From Litchfieldia salsa (lineage in GTDB: Bacteria; Bacillota; Bacilli; Bacillales; Bacillaceae_L), in assembly GCF_900104555.1 (NCBI RefSeq), contig NZ_FNJU01000001.1, positions 620,001 to 684,000 of the forward strand: a stretch of 64,000 nucleotides of DNA, read 5' to 3'. The notes under the pieces were generated by a model that ran no database searches, was not told where the DNA came from, and saw only the letters and a program-made list of their open reading frames with translations. The position numbers were made by a program, and so were the translations under genes. Of the stretch, positions 52,249-60,580 are shown in pieces (position 1 is the first letter of the stretch; every line of letters begins with the position of its first letter).

Positions 52249-54007
52249 AATCCCACCTCTTTTGATATGGAATAGTTATGCTTACCTTTGTTCCCTTGCT
52301 TAATTCACTATCAATCTGTATTCCGTAATCTGATCCAAAAACAAATTTAATTCTAGAATCAATATTGCGCAATCCAATGCCTGTTCCTCTAGTTTTCATT
52401 TCTCCTTTCCTAACCTTTTCAAGCTGTTCCTTATCCATTCCTGTCCCATTATCCTCTACAACTATGTGTACATAATCTCCGTCTTTGACAACTGACACAT
52501 GAATTTTACAAGGCTCTACCATCATTTCTAATCCATAATTTATTGCATTTTCAACAAGTGGCTGAATAACAAGCTTAGGTAGGCTACAATCCATTGCCGT
52601 TTCATCTACAGATAAAGAAAATTCCAAACGCTCCTCAAATCGATATCTCTGAATGGTTACGTAGTGCTCAACCATCTTCACCTCTTCACGAACTGTAATC
52701 ACATCGTCTTGAATACTAATTGCGTTTCTTAATAAAAAGCCTAACGACTCAACCATCTGTGATATTTGCTGTTGTTGATTGATCTTGGCTAACCAATTGA
52801 TCGATTCTAATGCATTATAAAGAAAATGTGGATTAATCTGTGATTGTAATGCTTTAAATTCAGTGTCCTTAATTAATAATTGTTTTTCATAATTCTCTTT
52901 AATCAGGCTGTTAATTCTCTCAATCATGAGGAAGAAGTTTTGATGTAGGATTCCTACCTCATCGTGGTATTGTGAAGGGGTATATGTGTCAGTAACCTTA
53001 AAGTCTCCTCTTTGTACAAATTTCATTGCTGAAACTAAATTTTCGATTGGGTTTGTAATTCTTTTTGAGAAACGCACCACTAAAAAGATAGCGAAAGTCG
53101 TTATCGTTAAAAATAGAATAATAACGATGTATTTTATCATTGTCACCTTCGCAAACATCGTTTCAAACGGTATAACACTCCAATAGGTCCAATCCATATA
53201 TGAAGATTTAGAGTAGGTAACAAAGTGACTTCTTCCAAACAAACGTTCAATTTTATATCCTTGTGGGTCACTTGCTCCTAATTGAAGTGAACTCAAGTCA
53301 ATTGTTGGATCCTCAACAAAGAAAATATCTTCTCCCTTAGACATTGCAATGAAACCTTCGTTTTCTGATACACTTGAAAGGTCTTTAACAATCTTATCTA
53401 ATCTCACTTCAACGATTAATGTTCCTAGGTTTTCAAACTTTAATCTCTTATACGATCTAATTTCTCTACTAGAAAAGATGGTGTCTTTTGAGCTTTCAAG
53501 AGACATCCATATGTTCCCACCGTCCCCATCCTCTGCATTTTTGATGAGGTCACCTTTGTGATTATAAAGATGCTTTGATGGTGCCCGCCCTGCACGAAAT
53601 TCTTTTCCATCCTGGTTAAAAAGATGGATGGATTGTATATAATTCTCAGAACCAATATAACTAGTAAGCTTTTCCCAAATTTCCTGCTCGATTCGAAACT
53701 TTTCATATTTTGATAAACTCTTATTAGAGTCAGTTAAGGCATTTTGAATGACAGAGTCAGTTGCTACCTTGAATGTGACATCCTCTATGTTTTTTAACTC
53801 ATCCTCAATACGATTAGATGACATTATTAATACTTGTGAGGACTTGCGATAGATTTGCTCATCATAGGTGTTAAACGCATATTGAAAGCCTAGGATGATG
53901 AAAAATAGACATACAAGCAATAGAATGAGTATAAACACGATTAACTTATATTTAATTTTTAAGTTTTTGTATCGAGTTAAAAGCTGCTTTTTTAAGTTCT
54001 TCATCAT
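52226..54007 (-). CDS. yesM: Sensor histidine kinase YesM (LytS/YesM class)
   Basis: A 593-aa kinase. Membrane segments at about 20-42 and 285-308 bracket a 240-residue extracellular dCache-like sensor. A HAMP domain follows (RFSKRITNPIENLVSAMKFVQRGDF). The His_kinase motif NPHFLYNALESINWLAKIN carries the phospho-acceptor His, and the HATPase has QPLVENAINYG and EDNGTGMDKEQL. It should sense an RG-derived sugar outside the cell and phosphorylate YesN. The preceding 78-nt gap holds a cre-like site. The ASRT-family gene is just upstream on the same strand and is probably co-transcribed. Confidence 0.93.
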   Translation of the reverse strand: MMKNLKKQLLTRYKNLKIKYKLIVFILILLLVCLFFIILGFQYAFNTYDEQIYRKSSQVLIMSSNRIEDELKNIEDVTFKVATDSVIQNALTDSNKSLSKYEKFRIEQEIWEKLTSYIGSENYIQSIHLFNQDGKEFRAGRAPSKHLYNHKGDLIKNAEDGDGGNIWMSLESSKDTIFSSREIRSYKRLKFENLGTLIVEVRLDKIVKDLSSVSENEGFIAMSKGEDIFFVEDPTIDLSSLQLGASDPQGYKIERLFGRSHFVTYSKSSYMDWTYWSVIPFETMFAKVTMIKYIVIILFLTITTFAIFLVVRFSKRITNPIENLVSAMKFVQRGDFKVTDTYTPSQYHDEVGILHQNFFLMIERINSLIKENYEKQLLIKDTEFKALQSQINPHFLYNALESINWLAKINQQQQISQMVESLGFLLRNAISIQDDVITVREEVKMVEHYVTIQRYRFEERLEFSLSVDETAMDCSLPKLVIQPLVENAINYGLEMMVEPCKIHVSVVKDGDYVHIVVEDNGTGMDKEQLEKVRKGEMKTRGTGIGLRNIDSRIKFVFGSDYGIQIDSELSKGTKVSITIPYQKRWDYVQNAIG

Positions 54008-54051
54008 TTTCAGAACTCCAATTTATTATTTTTACTAGTGATGACCAGATC

Positions 54052-54065
54052 GGAAAACGCTTTCA
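54052..54065 (-). promoter_or_regulatory. cre-like site upstream of yesM
   Basis: GGAAAACGCTTTCA matches the cre consensus at 13 of 14 positions (first base G), with the central CG intact. It lies 45 nt before the yesM start, between ASRT and yesM. Confidence 0.6.
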
Positions 54066-54085
54066 AAGTTATGAAAACAACTGGG

Positions 54086-54457
54086 TTATTTTAATGGATA
54101 ACCCATTGTTGACATAAGCGCCAATCCAGGCTGAGTAGAGTCTAGACGGCTGTATTGAACAATGATTGGTAGATCACTTTCAACCTCTAATGAATACGGC
54201 ACTCCTACTGGAATTGAATTCCCATTAAGCTCAAGTGCAGATGTTCGTAAATGATTACTTCTCTTTCCTTTTGTTAAGACTGGGATTCTTTCGATTGGTT
54301 CAAGGTCCTCAAAATAAATCGAAATAAGAAGATTTGCATCCTCGTCATTTAAATTTAATATACAAATTGACTCATGACTTAGTAGTTCTCCAGAACTAAG
54401 TGGTGGAATATATCCATCCGGAATGATCCAATGGGTTTCACCTTTATTATGATTCAT
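54086..54457 (-). CDS. ASRT-family small-molecule-binding protein
   Basis: A 123-aa soluble beta-sandwich protein. The sequence WIIPDGYIPPLSSGELLSHESICILNLNDEDANLLISIYFEDLEPIERIPVLTKGKRSNHLRTS...GVPYSLEVESDLPIIVQYSRLDSTQPGLALMSTMGYPL is the pattern of the Anabaena sensory rhodopsin transducer superfamily. In non-phototrophic bacteria these proteins are encoded with sugar-metabolism genes and are thought to bind small carbohydrates. There is no rhodopsin here. Its position as the probable first gene of the ASRT-yesM-yesN unit suggests that it tunes the two-component system or binds its ligand. A variant YesN-like site and a TATGAT hexamer (54540-54535) lie upstream. Confidence 0.8.
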   Translation of the reverse strand: MNHNKGETHWIIPDGYIPPLSSGELLSHESICILNLNDEDANLLISIYFEDLEPIERIPVLTKGKRSNHLRTSALELNGNSIPVGVPYSLEVESDLPIIVQYSRLDSTQPGLALMSTMGYPLK

Positions 54458-54565
54458 GAAAAAACCTCCTAAAATATATGAATAGATTAAATATTAAAAC
54501 TATACTGAATTATGACACATAATTAATCATTATAATCATATCACGAATTAATAGTAAAAAGATGT

Positions 54566-54604
54566 AAAAAATGGATACACTATCAAATTTTTTTTGGAAA
54601 TTAG
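54566..54604 (-). promoter_or_regulatory. Variant YesN-like site, ASRT-yesMN promoter
   Basis: The proximal half CCATTTTTT (54574-54566) has the same flank (ACAT) and the same 34-nt distance to a -10 (TATGAT) as the other sites. The distal half CTAATTTCC (54604-54596) is 30 bp away, not 21, so this is the weakest member. Confidence 0.4.
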
Positions 54605-54794
54605 TGAAATCAATTCTATTATAAAGAAAGCCAACTTCTCTTAACATATAATTATCAGACATGAAGGATTAGAAAACAGAGTTATCCTTACTTTTATTCT
54701 CTTCTATTTGACATACTAAGAATAAAAGTGTTGATCTACAATAATAGCACATTCATCTAAATTCGGTTAAATACCTTCTAAAAATAACAAAAGA

Positions 54795-54830
54795 GACAGT
54801 ATTTCAAAATATAACACAAGAAATGCTGTC
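54795..54830 (-). terminator. Terminator of the Rieske oxidoreductase gene
   Basis: GACAGTATTTC (54795-54805) and GAAATGCTGTC (54820-54830) pair with one G-U. The minus strand continues TCTTTTGTTATTTTT. The remainder of the 467-bp gap (54458-54924) is AT-rich with no ORF that I can support. Confidence 0.65.
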
Positions 54831-54900
54831 CTCGTGTGCCATCTTCTAATAAAACACAAAAACGGAACTCAAGCCCATTCCATAGGTAATTCCTACGAAA

Positions 54901-54922
54901 GTGAGACACGAGAACCGTCCCC
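54901..54922 (+). repeat. Interspersed repeat copy
   Basis: GTGAGACACGAGAACCGTCC plus CC, forward orientation, ending 2 nt before the stop codon of the Rieske oxidoreductase gene. Confidence 0.85.
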
Positions 54923-54924
54923 GT

Positions 54925-56490
54925 TTAATACCCAGAGTCTTCTGATGTAAAGTTGTCTAGAAGTGTAAAATCATATTGTTGTAACGGTTTTTCTGCTGGC
55001 CCTTCTAGCACTTCACCTGTGTATGAGAATCTAGATCCATGGCATGGACAATCCCATGATTTCTCACCACAATTCCATGATACCTCACATCCAACGTGTG
55101 TACAGGTCGTATCTACTATGTATACTTTCCCCTCTTCGTCTTTATAGACTCCTTTACGGTGGCCGTTTATCGAAATAACAGCACCTTCTCCATTCGCTAT
55201 CTCATCTACATTTTTCTGTGGCATCTCCAATTTCCCTTTTATTAAATGCTTGACTACGTCTGCATTCATAAGCAAGAATTTTTTTAAACTAGGATCCGCA
55301 TAAAATCGGGAAGGAGAATAGAGATCACGATACTTATTTTTTCTTTTTAATATAATATCCCTAAATATTAGCGCAGCAACAGTACTGTTTGTCATACCCC
55401 ATTTTCTGAATCCAGTTGCAACTAAAATATTAGACTGATCTACGGTTAGTTCTCCGATATAAGGAATTTTGTCCAATGTTGTTAAATCCTGAGCAGACCA
55501 CCGATTCACAATTTCCTCCACCTCAAAGTTCTGTTCGCTAAAATTCTCTAGTGCAGTATATTCGCCTAACGTATCCGTTTCCTGACCTGTTTTATGACCT
55601 TCACCACCGATAATCATCAACTCTTCTTCTTTATATGAGGCAGAGCGGAGTGAACGTGATGGTTTATCCACACTAAGATACATGCCTTCTGGATACTTCT
55701 CCTTCGCTTTTACGGCAATCACATATGAACGATCTGCATACATCCTTGCTGAATACATCCCTAATCCCTCATAGAAAGGAAAATGGGAACAAGATAAGAC
55801 GAATCCTCCGGTGACACGGTTTCCATCACGAGTTAGGACTGTTGGCTTTTCTCCTGTCTCCACATTCACAGCAACTGTATCTTCAAATATTAATCCACCC
55901 TTTTCTGTAATGATTTGAGTGAGTTGAGCAAGATACTTAACTGGATGGAATTGCGCTTGGTCTTTCATAACAATTGCATTTTTCACTTCGAAGTCAAATG
56001 GGATGCTTTCAACTATCCCGCCATCAATACCAAGCTTTTCATATGCCTCCCCTTCTGTTTTAATCTTTTGGGCATACTCATCTGTAGTGGAGTACAGGTA
56101 TGCATCCTGAACTTTAAAATCACATTGGATTTGGTGTTCCTCTACAGTTTGCTTAATGAAATTAAGAGCTTCTATATTTGCTTCATAGTATAATCTAGCC
56201 TTACTTTTTCCGAAATGTTGAATAAACTCATCATAAATAAGATCATGCTGTGCCGTAATTTTTGCTGTCGTATGTCCAGTTGTACCATTTACTAATTTAT
56301 TCGCTTCTAGGATAGCAACACTTAACCCCTCATTCAGCAATATATAAGCAGCAGTAAGCCCTGTAATCCCGCCACCCACAATAACAACATCTACCTCAAG
56401 ATCATTTTCCAATTTGGGAAAGGTAGGGATTTCAAGATTTTCTCTCCAAAAAGGCTCTATTTTATCAGGTAGTTTATGATTGGATGTCAT
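54925..56490 (-). CDS. yhfW: FAD-dependent oxidoreductase with C-terminal Rieske domain (YhfW-like)
   Basis: A 521-aa protein. The N-terminal DAO-type FAD domain has VDVVIVGGGITGLTAAYILLNEG with ANKLVNGTTGHTTAKIT. A Rieske [2Fe-2S] domain ends the protein: the ligands are in CTHVGC and CPCHGS, and EVLEGPAEKPL follows. The fusion and length match B. subtilis YhfW (509 aa). The electron path is probably from an amine-like substrate through FAD to the Rieske cluster; the substrate is unknown. GGAGGGG precedes the ATG. It is a single gene with its own terminator. Confidence 0.88.
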   Translation of the reverse strand: MTSNHKLPDKIEPFWRENLEIPTFPKLENDLEVDVVIVGGGITGLTAAYILLNEGLSVAILEANKLVNGTTGHTTAKITAQHDLIYDEFIQHFGKSKARLYYEANIEALNFIKQTVEEHQIQCDFKVQDAYLYSTTDEYAQKIKTEGEAYEKLGIDGGIVESIPFDFEVKNAIVMKDQAQFHPVKYLAQLTQIITEKGGLIFEDTVAVNVETGEKPTVLTRDGNRVTGGFVLSCSHFPFYEGLGMYSARMYADRSYVIAVKAKEKYPEGMYLSVDKPSRSLRSASYKEEELMIIGGEGHKTGQETDTLGEYTALENFSEQNFEVEEIVNRWSAQDLTTLDKIPYIGELTVDQSNILVATGFRKWGMTNSTVAALIFRDIILKRKNKYRDLYSPSRFYADPSLKKFLLMNADVVKHLIKGKLEMPQKNVDEIANGEGAVISINGHRKGVYKDEEGKVYIVDTTCTHVGCEVSWNCGEKSWDCPCHGSRFSYTGEVLEGPAEKPLQQYDFTLLDNFTSEDSGY

Positions 56491-56576
56491 AATTACCCCT
56501 CCATTCCAACATATTTTACTACTAGGATTTCCAACTATTTACTTATCATTCTTTAAAACTGCCTATAATAAAAAGC

Positions 56577-56622
56577 ACCCTATAGAGTGTATCCTTTAAT
56601 GAAGGAGTCCACTCTATAGGGT
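56577..56622 (-). terminator. Terminator of the secreted esterase gene
   Basis: ACCCTATAGAGTG (56577-56589) and CACTCTATAGGGT (56610-56622) form a perfect 13-bp stem around a 20-nt loop. On the minus strand it continues GCTTTTTATT. Confidence 0.8.
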
Positions 56623-56639
56623 ACATGCTTACCCTTGTT

Positions 56640-57962
56640 TTATTTTGTTTGAGCTGCAAGCCACTCCATCAGTGTTGTTTCTTTTCCATCGATTATTTCT
56701 GAGACATCGTTGTTATATACATAAATCCAAGACCAGTGTCCATTGTATTCGTATGGTGTACCATCATCGTTTGTATATAAACCAGATGTATCAATTACAT
56801 TATTAAATAATGAAAGGTGAACATCTCCGGCTCCAGCTTCAACTAAACGATTATATGTAGGTACAGTATAGTTAGCTGGATTAACAATTGTATCTGTTTC
56901 AGCAGCAATAAACCAAATTGGAAGATCTGCCATTTTCTGAATTTCTTCATCAGTGATTAAAGAATCTAGTAATGCCTCACATGTAGGAAACGCGGCTGCA
57001 AAGTAATCTGTATAATCACGAATCATAAGCATTGTCATATATCCACCATTAGAATCTCCACCAATATAAATTCTACTAGTATCAATATCCTTATTGTTAG
57101 AAACATAATCATCAATTAAAGCCATCAGTGCATCTTGGTAGATTGAAGTCCCATCTCCGAAACCTGTTTTACCATTCATCCATAAAGTTGGCGTTTGAGG
57201 TGCTAAGACATAAGCTCCATCAAAATGAGATTGGATTTCTTCTGATGCAAAATTTACTGCTTTATTTCCTGCAATTGCCATGGTTGGATCTGTACCACCT
57301 TCTCCTGCTCCATGTAGCCAAATAATGAGTGGGTTCTTCTTATTATCTTTTCCTGGAGAATACTCCGCATATGATAGAGTGACATCAATATATGTTGCTG
57401 TTCCGGTTGTAAATTCATCAACTAGTTCTCTTACCCCACCTGGATATGTATCCACAACTAAACCTGAAACAGTTCCAGCCTTCGTTTGAATCTCTTTTTG
57501 TTGCGTGATTGTATACTTATTCTGAGTCCAATCATTGAATCCAGTACCTGCCCAATCATAGTTAATAGCAGAAGAGAGTGATAAGTTCGGACCAATCTCT
57601 AATTCTAAAACAACGTGTTTCCCCATCTTTACAGCTGGTTTTCCATTCCCATCAGCAACATAAGCATTTGTTACATTTCGAAGACCTTGCTCTAAAATTG
57701 GATTTGCTAACCTGCTATCAGATCGTTCAACATGTACAGTGAATGTATCCTTTGTAACAGAATCGACTGGAATAGGTCTGCCAATATCAATAATTACCTT
57801 TGAAATGACAGCACCCCAATCTTCCACTTCCGTAACCGTTTTATAAGAAGAAGGTTGTGTGTTTACCTCCTTAGCGAATACACCTGTGTGGAACGTAAGA
57901 GTAAATAAAGCAGCTGAACCAATAAGCTTTAAAGATTTTCCCCATTTCTTCTTGTTTTTCAA
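56640..57962 (-). CDS. Secreted alpha/beta-hydrolase esterase with N-terminal Ig-like domain
   Basis: A 440-aa exported hydrolase. Signal peptide 1-30 (LKLIGSAALFTLTFHTGVFA). Residues about 40-185 form a beta-rich Ig-like domain (VDSVTKDTFTVHVERSD...VDTYPGG), as in the N-terminal domain of feruloyl/acetyl-type esterases. The alpha/beta-hydrolase core follows: oxyanion-region LHGAGEGG, nucleophile Ser304 in GGDSNGGY, Asp in AAETDTIV, and His in YNGHWSW. It probably removes acyl groups from plant polysaccharide or a related ester outside the cell. It starts with TTG, supported by GGAGG nine bases upstream. No RG-type operator is seen, so membership of that regulon is not supported. Confidence 0.85.
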   Translation of the reverse strand: MKNKKKWGKSLKLIGSAALFTLTFHTGVFAKEVNTQPSSYKTVTEVEDWGAVISKVIIDIGRPIPVDSVTKDTFTVHVERSDSRLANPILEQGLRNVTNAYVADGNGKPAVKMGKHVVLELEIGPNLSLSSAINYDWAGTGFNDWTQNKYTITQQKEIQTKAGTVSGLVVDTYPGGVRELVDEFTTGTATYIDVTLSYAEYSPGKDNKKNPLIIWLHGAGEGGTDPTMAIAGNKAVNFASEEIQSHFDGAYVLAPQTPTLWMNGKTGFGDGTSIYQDALMALIDDYVSNNKDIDTSRIYIGGDSNGGYMTMLMIRDYTDYFAAAFPTCEALLDSLITDEEIQKMADLPIWFIAAETDTIVNPANYTVPTYNRLVEAGAGDVHLSLFNNVIDTSGLYTNDDGTPYEYNGHWSWIYVYNNDVSEIIDGKETTLMEWLAAQTK

Positions 57963-58095
57963 TTAAACCGACCTCCAAGCTACTATTATATGTATTTTGT
58001 ACCTTTATATTAGAATTCAACACTACTATAGAAACCCCTTCCAAAATTCCCCCTAAACAAATCGACACCTTCCTCACGCATTCGACCTCAACGCT

Positions 58096-58165
58096 GGGAC
58101 GGTTCTCATGCACCATTTTTTTATCAAGGAGGTCTTATAAGAAATGAGACATGAGAACCGTCCCC
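58096..58165. repeat. Inverted pair of interspersed repeats
   Basis: Reverse copy GGGACGGTTCTCATGCACCA (58096-58115) plus T and forward copy ATGAGACATGAGAACCGTCC (58144-58163) plus CC, with about 28 nt between them. Confidence 0.85.
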
Positions 58166-58225
58166 ATGTCACAAAATGAAAGTCCTCCTCATATGATAAA
58201 AGTATCTATAATGGGGGAGATTTTC

Positions 58226-58726
58226 ATGAATAAATGGGTAAAGGGAATCATTTTAGCCTATCTGTCACTATTGTTTTTTGGAAGCTTTCTTGCAATAGGA
58301 CTGTTATGGACAGGTGTCATACAAACAGTGTTTCCTATTATAATTAAAATCGAAATCTTTTTGTATTATTTCTTTGCGGGTGCGATTGGGGCTTCACTTC
58401 GACATCTATATATGTTTTGTTCACACTATATGAATGATGATTTTGACAATCCGAGAGAATGGATTATGTATATTTTCTATCCTATTTTTGCGACTGGAAC
58501 CGCAATTATTGCTGTTTCGTTAATACAAAGTGGAATATTGATTTTTGAATTTGCAAGTACTAGGGACGCTCCATTCGGACAAATAAGTATCGCGTTCTTT
58601 GTCGGATTTGGTTTCAATCGATTTCTAGATAAACTCAATTCAGTTTCGAAAACGATATTTAAAGCGAACAAACCAGAAGCCAATAAGAAAGAACCCATAA
58701 CCGAAGGTACAAATAAGCCAGAGTAG
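58226..58726 (+). CDS. Small multi-pass membrane protein, unknown function
   Basis: A 166-aa protein that I do not recognise. Four hydrophobic segments lie at about 6-30, 36-58, 82-105 and 110-132, with a charged, Lys/Glu/Pro-rich cytoplasmic tail (KANKPEANKKEPITEGTNKPE). The motif AGAIGASLRHLYMFC between the second and third segments may be a conserved feature. The start is the ATG at 58226, with GGGGGAG upstream. The longer open frame from 58151 is inside a repeat copy and has no ribosome binding site. Confidence 0.7.
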   Translation: MNKWVKGIILAYLSLLFFGSFLAIGLLWTGVIQTVFPIIIKIEIFLYYFFAGAIGASLRHLYMFCSHYMNDDFDNPREWIMYIFYPIFATGTAIIAVSLIQSGILIFEFASTRDAPFGQISIAFFVGFGFNRFLDKLNSVSKTIFKANKPEANKKEPITEGTNKPE

Positions 58727-58745
58727 CAAATTGTTACTTCTGGTT
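58718..58745 (+). terminator. Terminator of the membrane protein gene
   Basis: CCAGAGTAGCAA and TTGTTACTTCTGG pair, followed by TTTTTTT. The stem starts inside the last codons of the gene. Confidence 0.8.
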
Positions 58746-58751
58746 TTTTTT

Positions 58752-58773
58752 ATGATACATCAGAACCGTCCCC
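58752..58773 (+). repeat. Diverged interspersed repeat copy
   Basis: ATGATACATCAGAACCGTCC plus CC, forward orientation, with CATCA in place of the usual CACGA or CATGA. It follows the terminator. Confidence 0.8.
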
Positions 58774-58875
58774 GTGTCACAACAAGTGGAATAACTTTCT
58801 TTGTTTTTACGCACACTTACTTAGAATTATCTTTCGCGGATAATACGATTTAAGCTTTATACTTAGGAGAATTTT

Positions 58876-59421
58876 ATGACTTTCAAACAAACGATGAGGA
58901 GTGCTTTTATGGGAATTTTAAGTGGAAATCCACAAGAAGAACCTATGCATTATGGTGAAGTATTTGCAACTTGGTCTTTTCTACTCACTGCAAAAGGTGC
59001 GGTTGCTGGTTATCAAACGATGTTAAACCATGCTGGAGATGAAGATCTACAAAAGTTACTAGTTGAAGCAAAAGAGCATTGTCAGCAGGAAATGAAACAA
59101 GTTGAAACCCTACTAAAAGAAAATGGAATTGGACTTCCTCCAACTCCTCCTGAAAGACCTAACGCACGTATTGAGGACATCCCAGTGGGAGCAAGATTTC
59201 TCGATAATGAGATTGCTGCTACATTATCTGCTGATATTGCGGCTGGTCTTGTGGCTTGCAGCACAATAATGGGTCAATCAATACGAGAAGATATTGCCAT
59301 GATGTTTGGACAATTCCATACACAAAAAGCAACTTTAGGTGGAAAAGTACTAAGACTTAATAAGGAAAAAGGATGGCTAATTCCACCACCACTTCACTAC
59401 AATAAATCCGAAGATTGTTAA
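58876..59421 (+). CDS. DUF3231-family protein
   Basis: A 181-aa helical protein. The pattern PMHYGEVFATWSFLLTAKGAVAGYQTMLNHAGDEDLQKLLVEAKEHCQQEMKQVETLLKENGIGLPPTPPERP is the DUF3231 signature, a ferritin-like four-helix fold common in spore-forming Bacilli, often in tandem pairs. Possible metal ligands are in EAKEHCQQEMKQVE (Glu, His). Some members are spore-coat associated, but the sequence here does not show location. AGGAGAATTTT precedes the ATG. It is a single gene closed by a strong terminator. Confidence 0.82.
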   Translation: MTFKQTMRSAFMGILSGNPQEEPMHYGEVFATWSFLLTAKGAVAGYQTMLNHAGDEDLQKLLVEAKEHCQQEMKQVETLLKENGIGLPPTPPERPNARIEDIPVGARFLDNEIAATLSADIAAGLVACSTIMGQSIREDIAMMFGQFHTQKATLGGKVLRLNKEKGWLIPPPLHYNKSEDC

Positions 59422-59470
59422 CAAGGTTTCGGTATTTCACTATTGTAGTATTCTATAGGTGCAATCTTTC

Positions 59471-59512
59471 CGTAGGGCAGGCGATGAGGTTCCTCGTTGC
59501 CATGCTCCTACG
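59471..59512 (+). terminator. Terminator of the DUF3231 gene
   Basis: CGTAGGGCAGGCGATGAGG and CCTCGTTGCC plus CTCCTACG form a long imperfect stem with a 2-nt loop, followed by TTATTTTTTT. Confidence 0.75.
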
Positions 59513-59559
59513 TTATTTTTTTACTCAACTTACGTACACTTAAACCAATTCTCCTAACT

Positions 59560-59581
59560 ATGAAACATCAGAACCGTCCCC
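59560..59581 (+). repeat. Diverged interspersed repeat copy
   Basis: ATGAAACATCAGAACCGTCC plus CC, forward orientation, ending 3 nt before the aldo/keto reductase stop codon. Confidence 0.8.
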
Positions 59582-59584
59582 ATG

Positions 59585-60412
59585 TTACCTTTTATTATTT
59601 TCGTTTGGATGTGATCCTCTACGTCTGTTGCGATTTATGTTATGAATTTGTTGCATGTGATCTTCTGTTAATTGGAAATCAAATACATTAAAATTCTCTT
59701 CAATTCGAGATGGTGTGACCGATTTAGGAATAACGATTGTATTGTTTTGTAAATGCCAACGTAATACCACTTGTGCAGGAGTTTTACCAACTGATTCCGC
59801 AATTTTACTAATTACTTCATCCCTTAATACTTCTCCACCCTGATCAAGAGGACTCCACGCTTCCACAAAAATTTCATGTTTTGCACAAAACTCTTTTAAC
59901 TCAACTTGAGAAAGGTATGGATGACACTCTATTTGATTTAATACAGGTTTGACATCACATTCATTCAAAATACGGTCTAAATGCTCGATCTCAAAATTAC
60001 ATACACCAATTGCTTTTACTCGTCCATCCTTATATAGCTTCTCTAATGCTTTATATGTATCCACATATTCATCAAACTGAGGAGTTGGCCAGTGAATTAG
60101 ATACAAATCAACATAATCAAGTCCTAATCGTTCTAAGCTTTCATCAAAAGCACGCAATGTTTTCTTATAGCCTTGATCGCCATTCCATACCTTAGTTGTT
60201 ATGAACATTTCCTCACGCGGTACAGAAGAATTTCTTATCGCTTGTCCTACCCCTTTTTCATTTTTATAAATCATCGCTGTGTCAATTGATCGATATCCTA
60301 CTTCAAGTGCTGTTGTAACCGCAGTGGCTGCTTGCTCATCAGGCACCTGCCATACACCAAACCCAAGCTGTGGCATTTTCAAACCGTTATTTAATGTGAC
60401 AAATTCCATCAT
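59585..60412 (-). CDS. yvgN: Aldo/keto reductase (YvgN-like)
   Basis: A 275-aa NADPH-dependent reductase with a TIM barrel. The catalytic tetrad is visible: Asp in SIDTAMIYKNE, Tyr in the same motif, Lys in FITTKVWN and His in VDLYLIHWP. NADPH binding is in IVIPKSVTPSRIEENFNVFDF. The length and the MPQLGFGVWQVPD opening fit the AKR5 branch that includes YvgN and YtbE, which reduce glyoxal and methylglyoxal. It acts in aldehyde detoxification. AAAGGAGAG precedes paired ATGs at 60412 and 60409. The selenoprotein operon lies immediately upstream on the same strand but ends in its own terminator. Confidence 0.88.
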   Translation of the reverse strand: MMEFVTLNNGLKMPQLGFGVWQVPDEQAATAVTTALEVGYRSIDTAMIYKNEKGVGQAIRNSSVPREEMFITTKVWNGDQGYKKTLRAFDESLERLGLDYVDLYLIHWPTPQFDEYVDTYKALEKLYKDGRVKAIGVCNFEIEHLDRILNECDVKPVLNQIECHPYLSQVELKEFCAKHEIFVEAWSPLDQGGEVLRDEVISKIAESVGKTPAQVVLRWHLQNNTIVIPKSVTPSRIEENFNVFDFQLTEDHMQQIHNINRNRRRGSHPNENNKR

Positions 60413-60529
60413 TCCACTCTCCTTTTTTCTCCAAAGCTTTACATATATAAACTAAGAATATTCTATTATACTCATACTTGCACTTAATAAGTCTTTAAGT
60501 TGTGAACATAGATGACTTTTCTCCATAAA

Positions 60530-60560
60530 AATAAGAGGTGAATCATTCTCACCTCTTATT
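60530..60560 (-). terminator. Terminator of the selenoprotein operon
   Basis: AATAAGAGGTGA (60530-60541) and TCACCTCTTATT (60549-60560) form a perfect 12-bp stem; the minus strand continues with TTTTTATGG. It lies 20 nt after the selenoprotein B stop. Confidence 0.85.
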
Positions 60561-60580
60561 CCTCGGTTCTGCCCTAAACA

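Noticed and set aside
56640-57962. Assigning the secreted esterase to the RG regulon
   Set aside because: It is an extracellular esterase near the cluster, but no YesN-like direct repeat or cre-like site was found upstream and it lies beyond yhfW.
58151-58225. N-terminal extension of the small membrane protein from 58151
   Set aside because: The extra 25 codons run through a repeat copy; GGGGGAG precedes the ATG at 58226.
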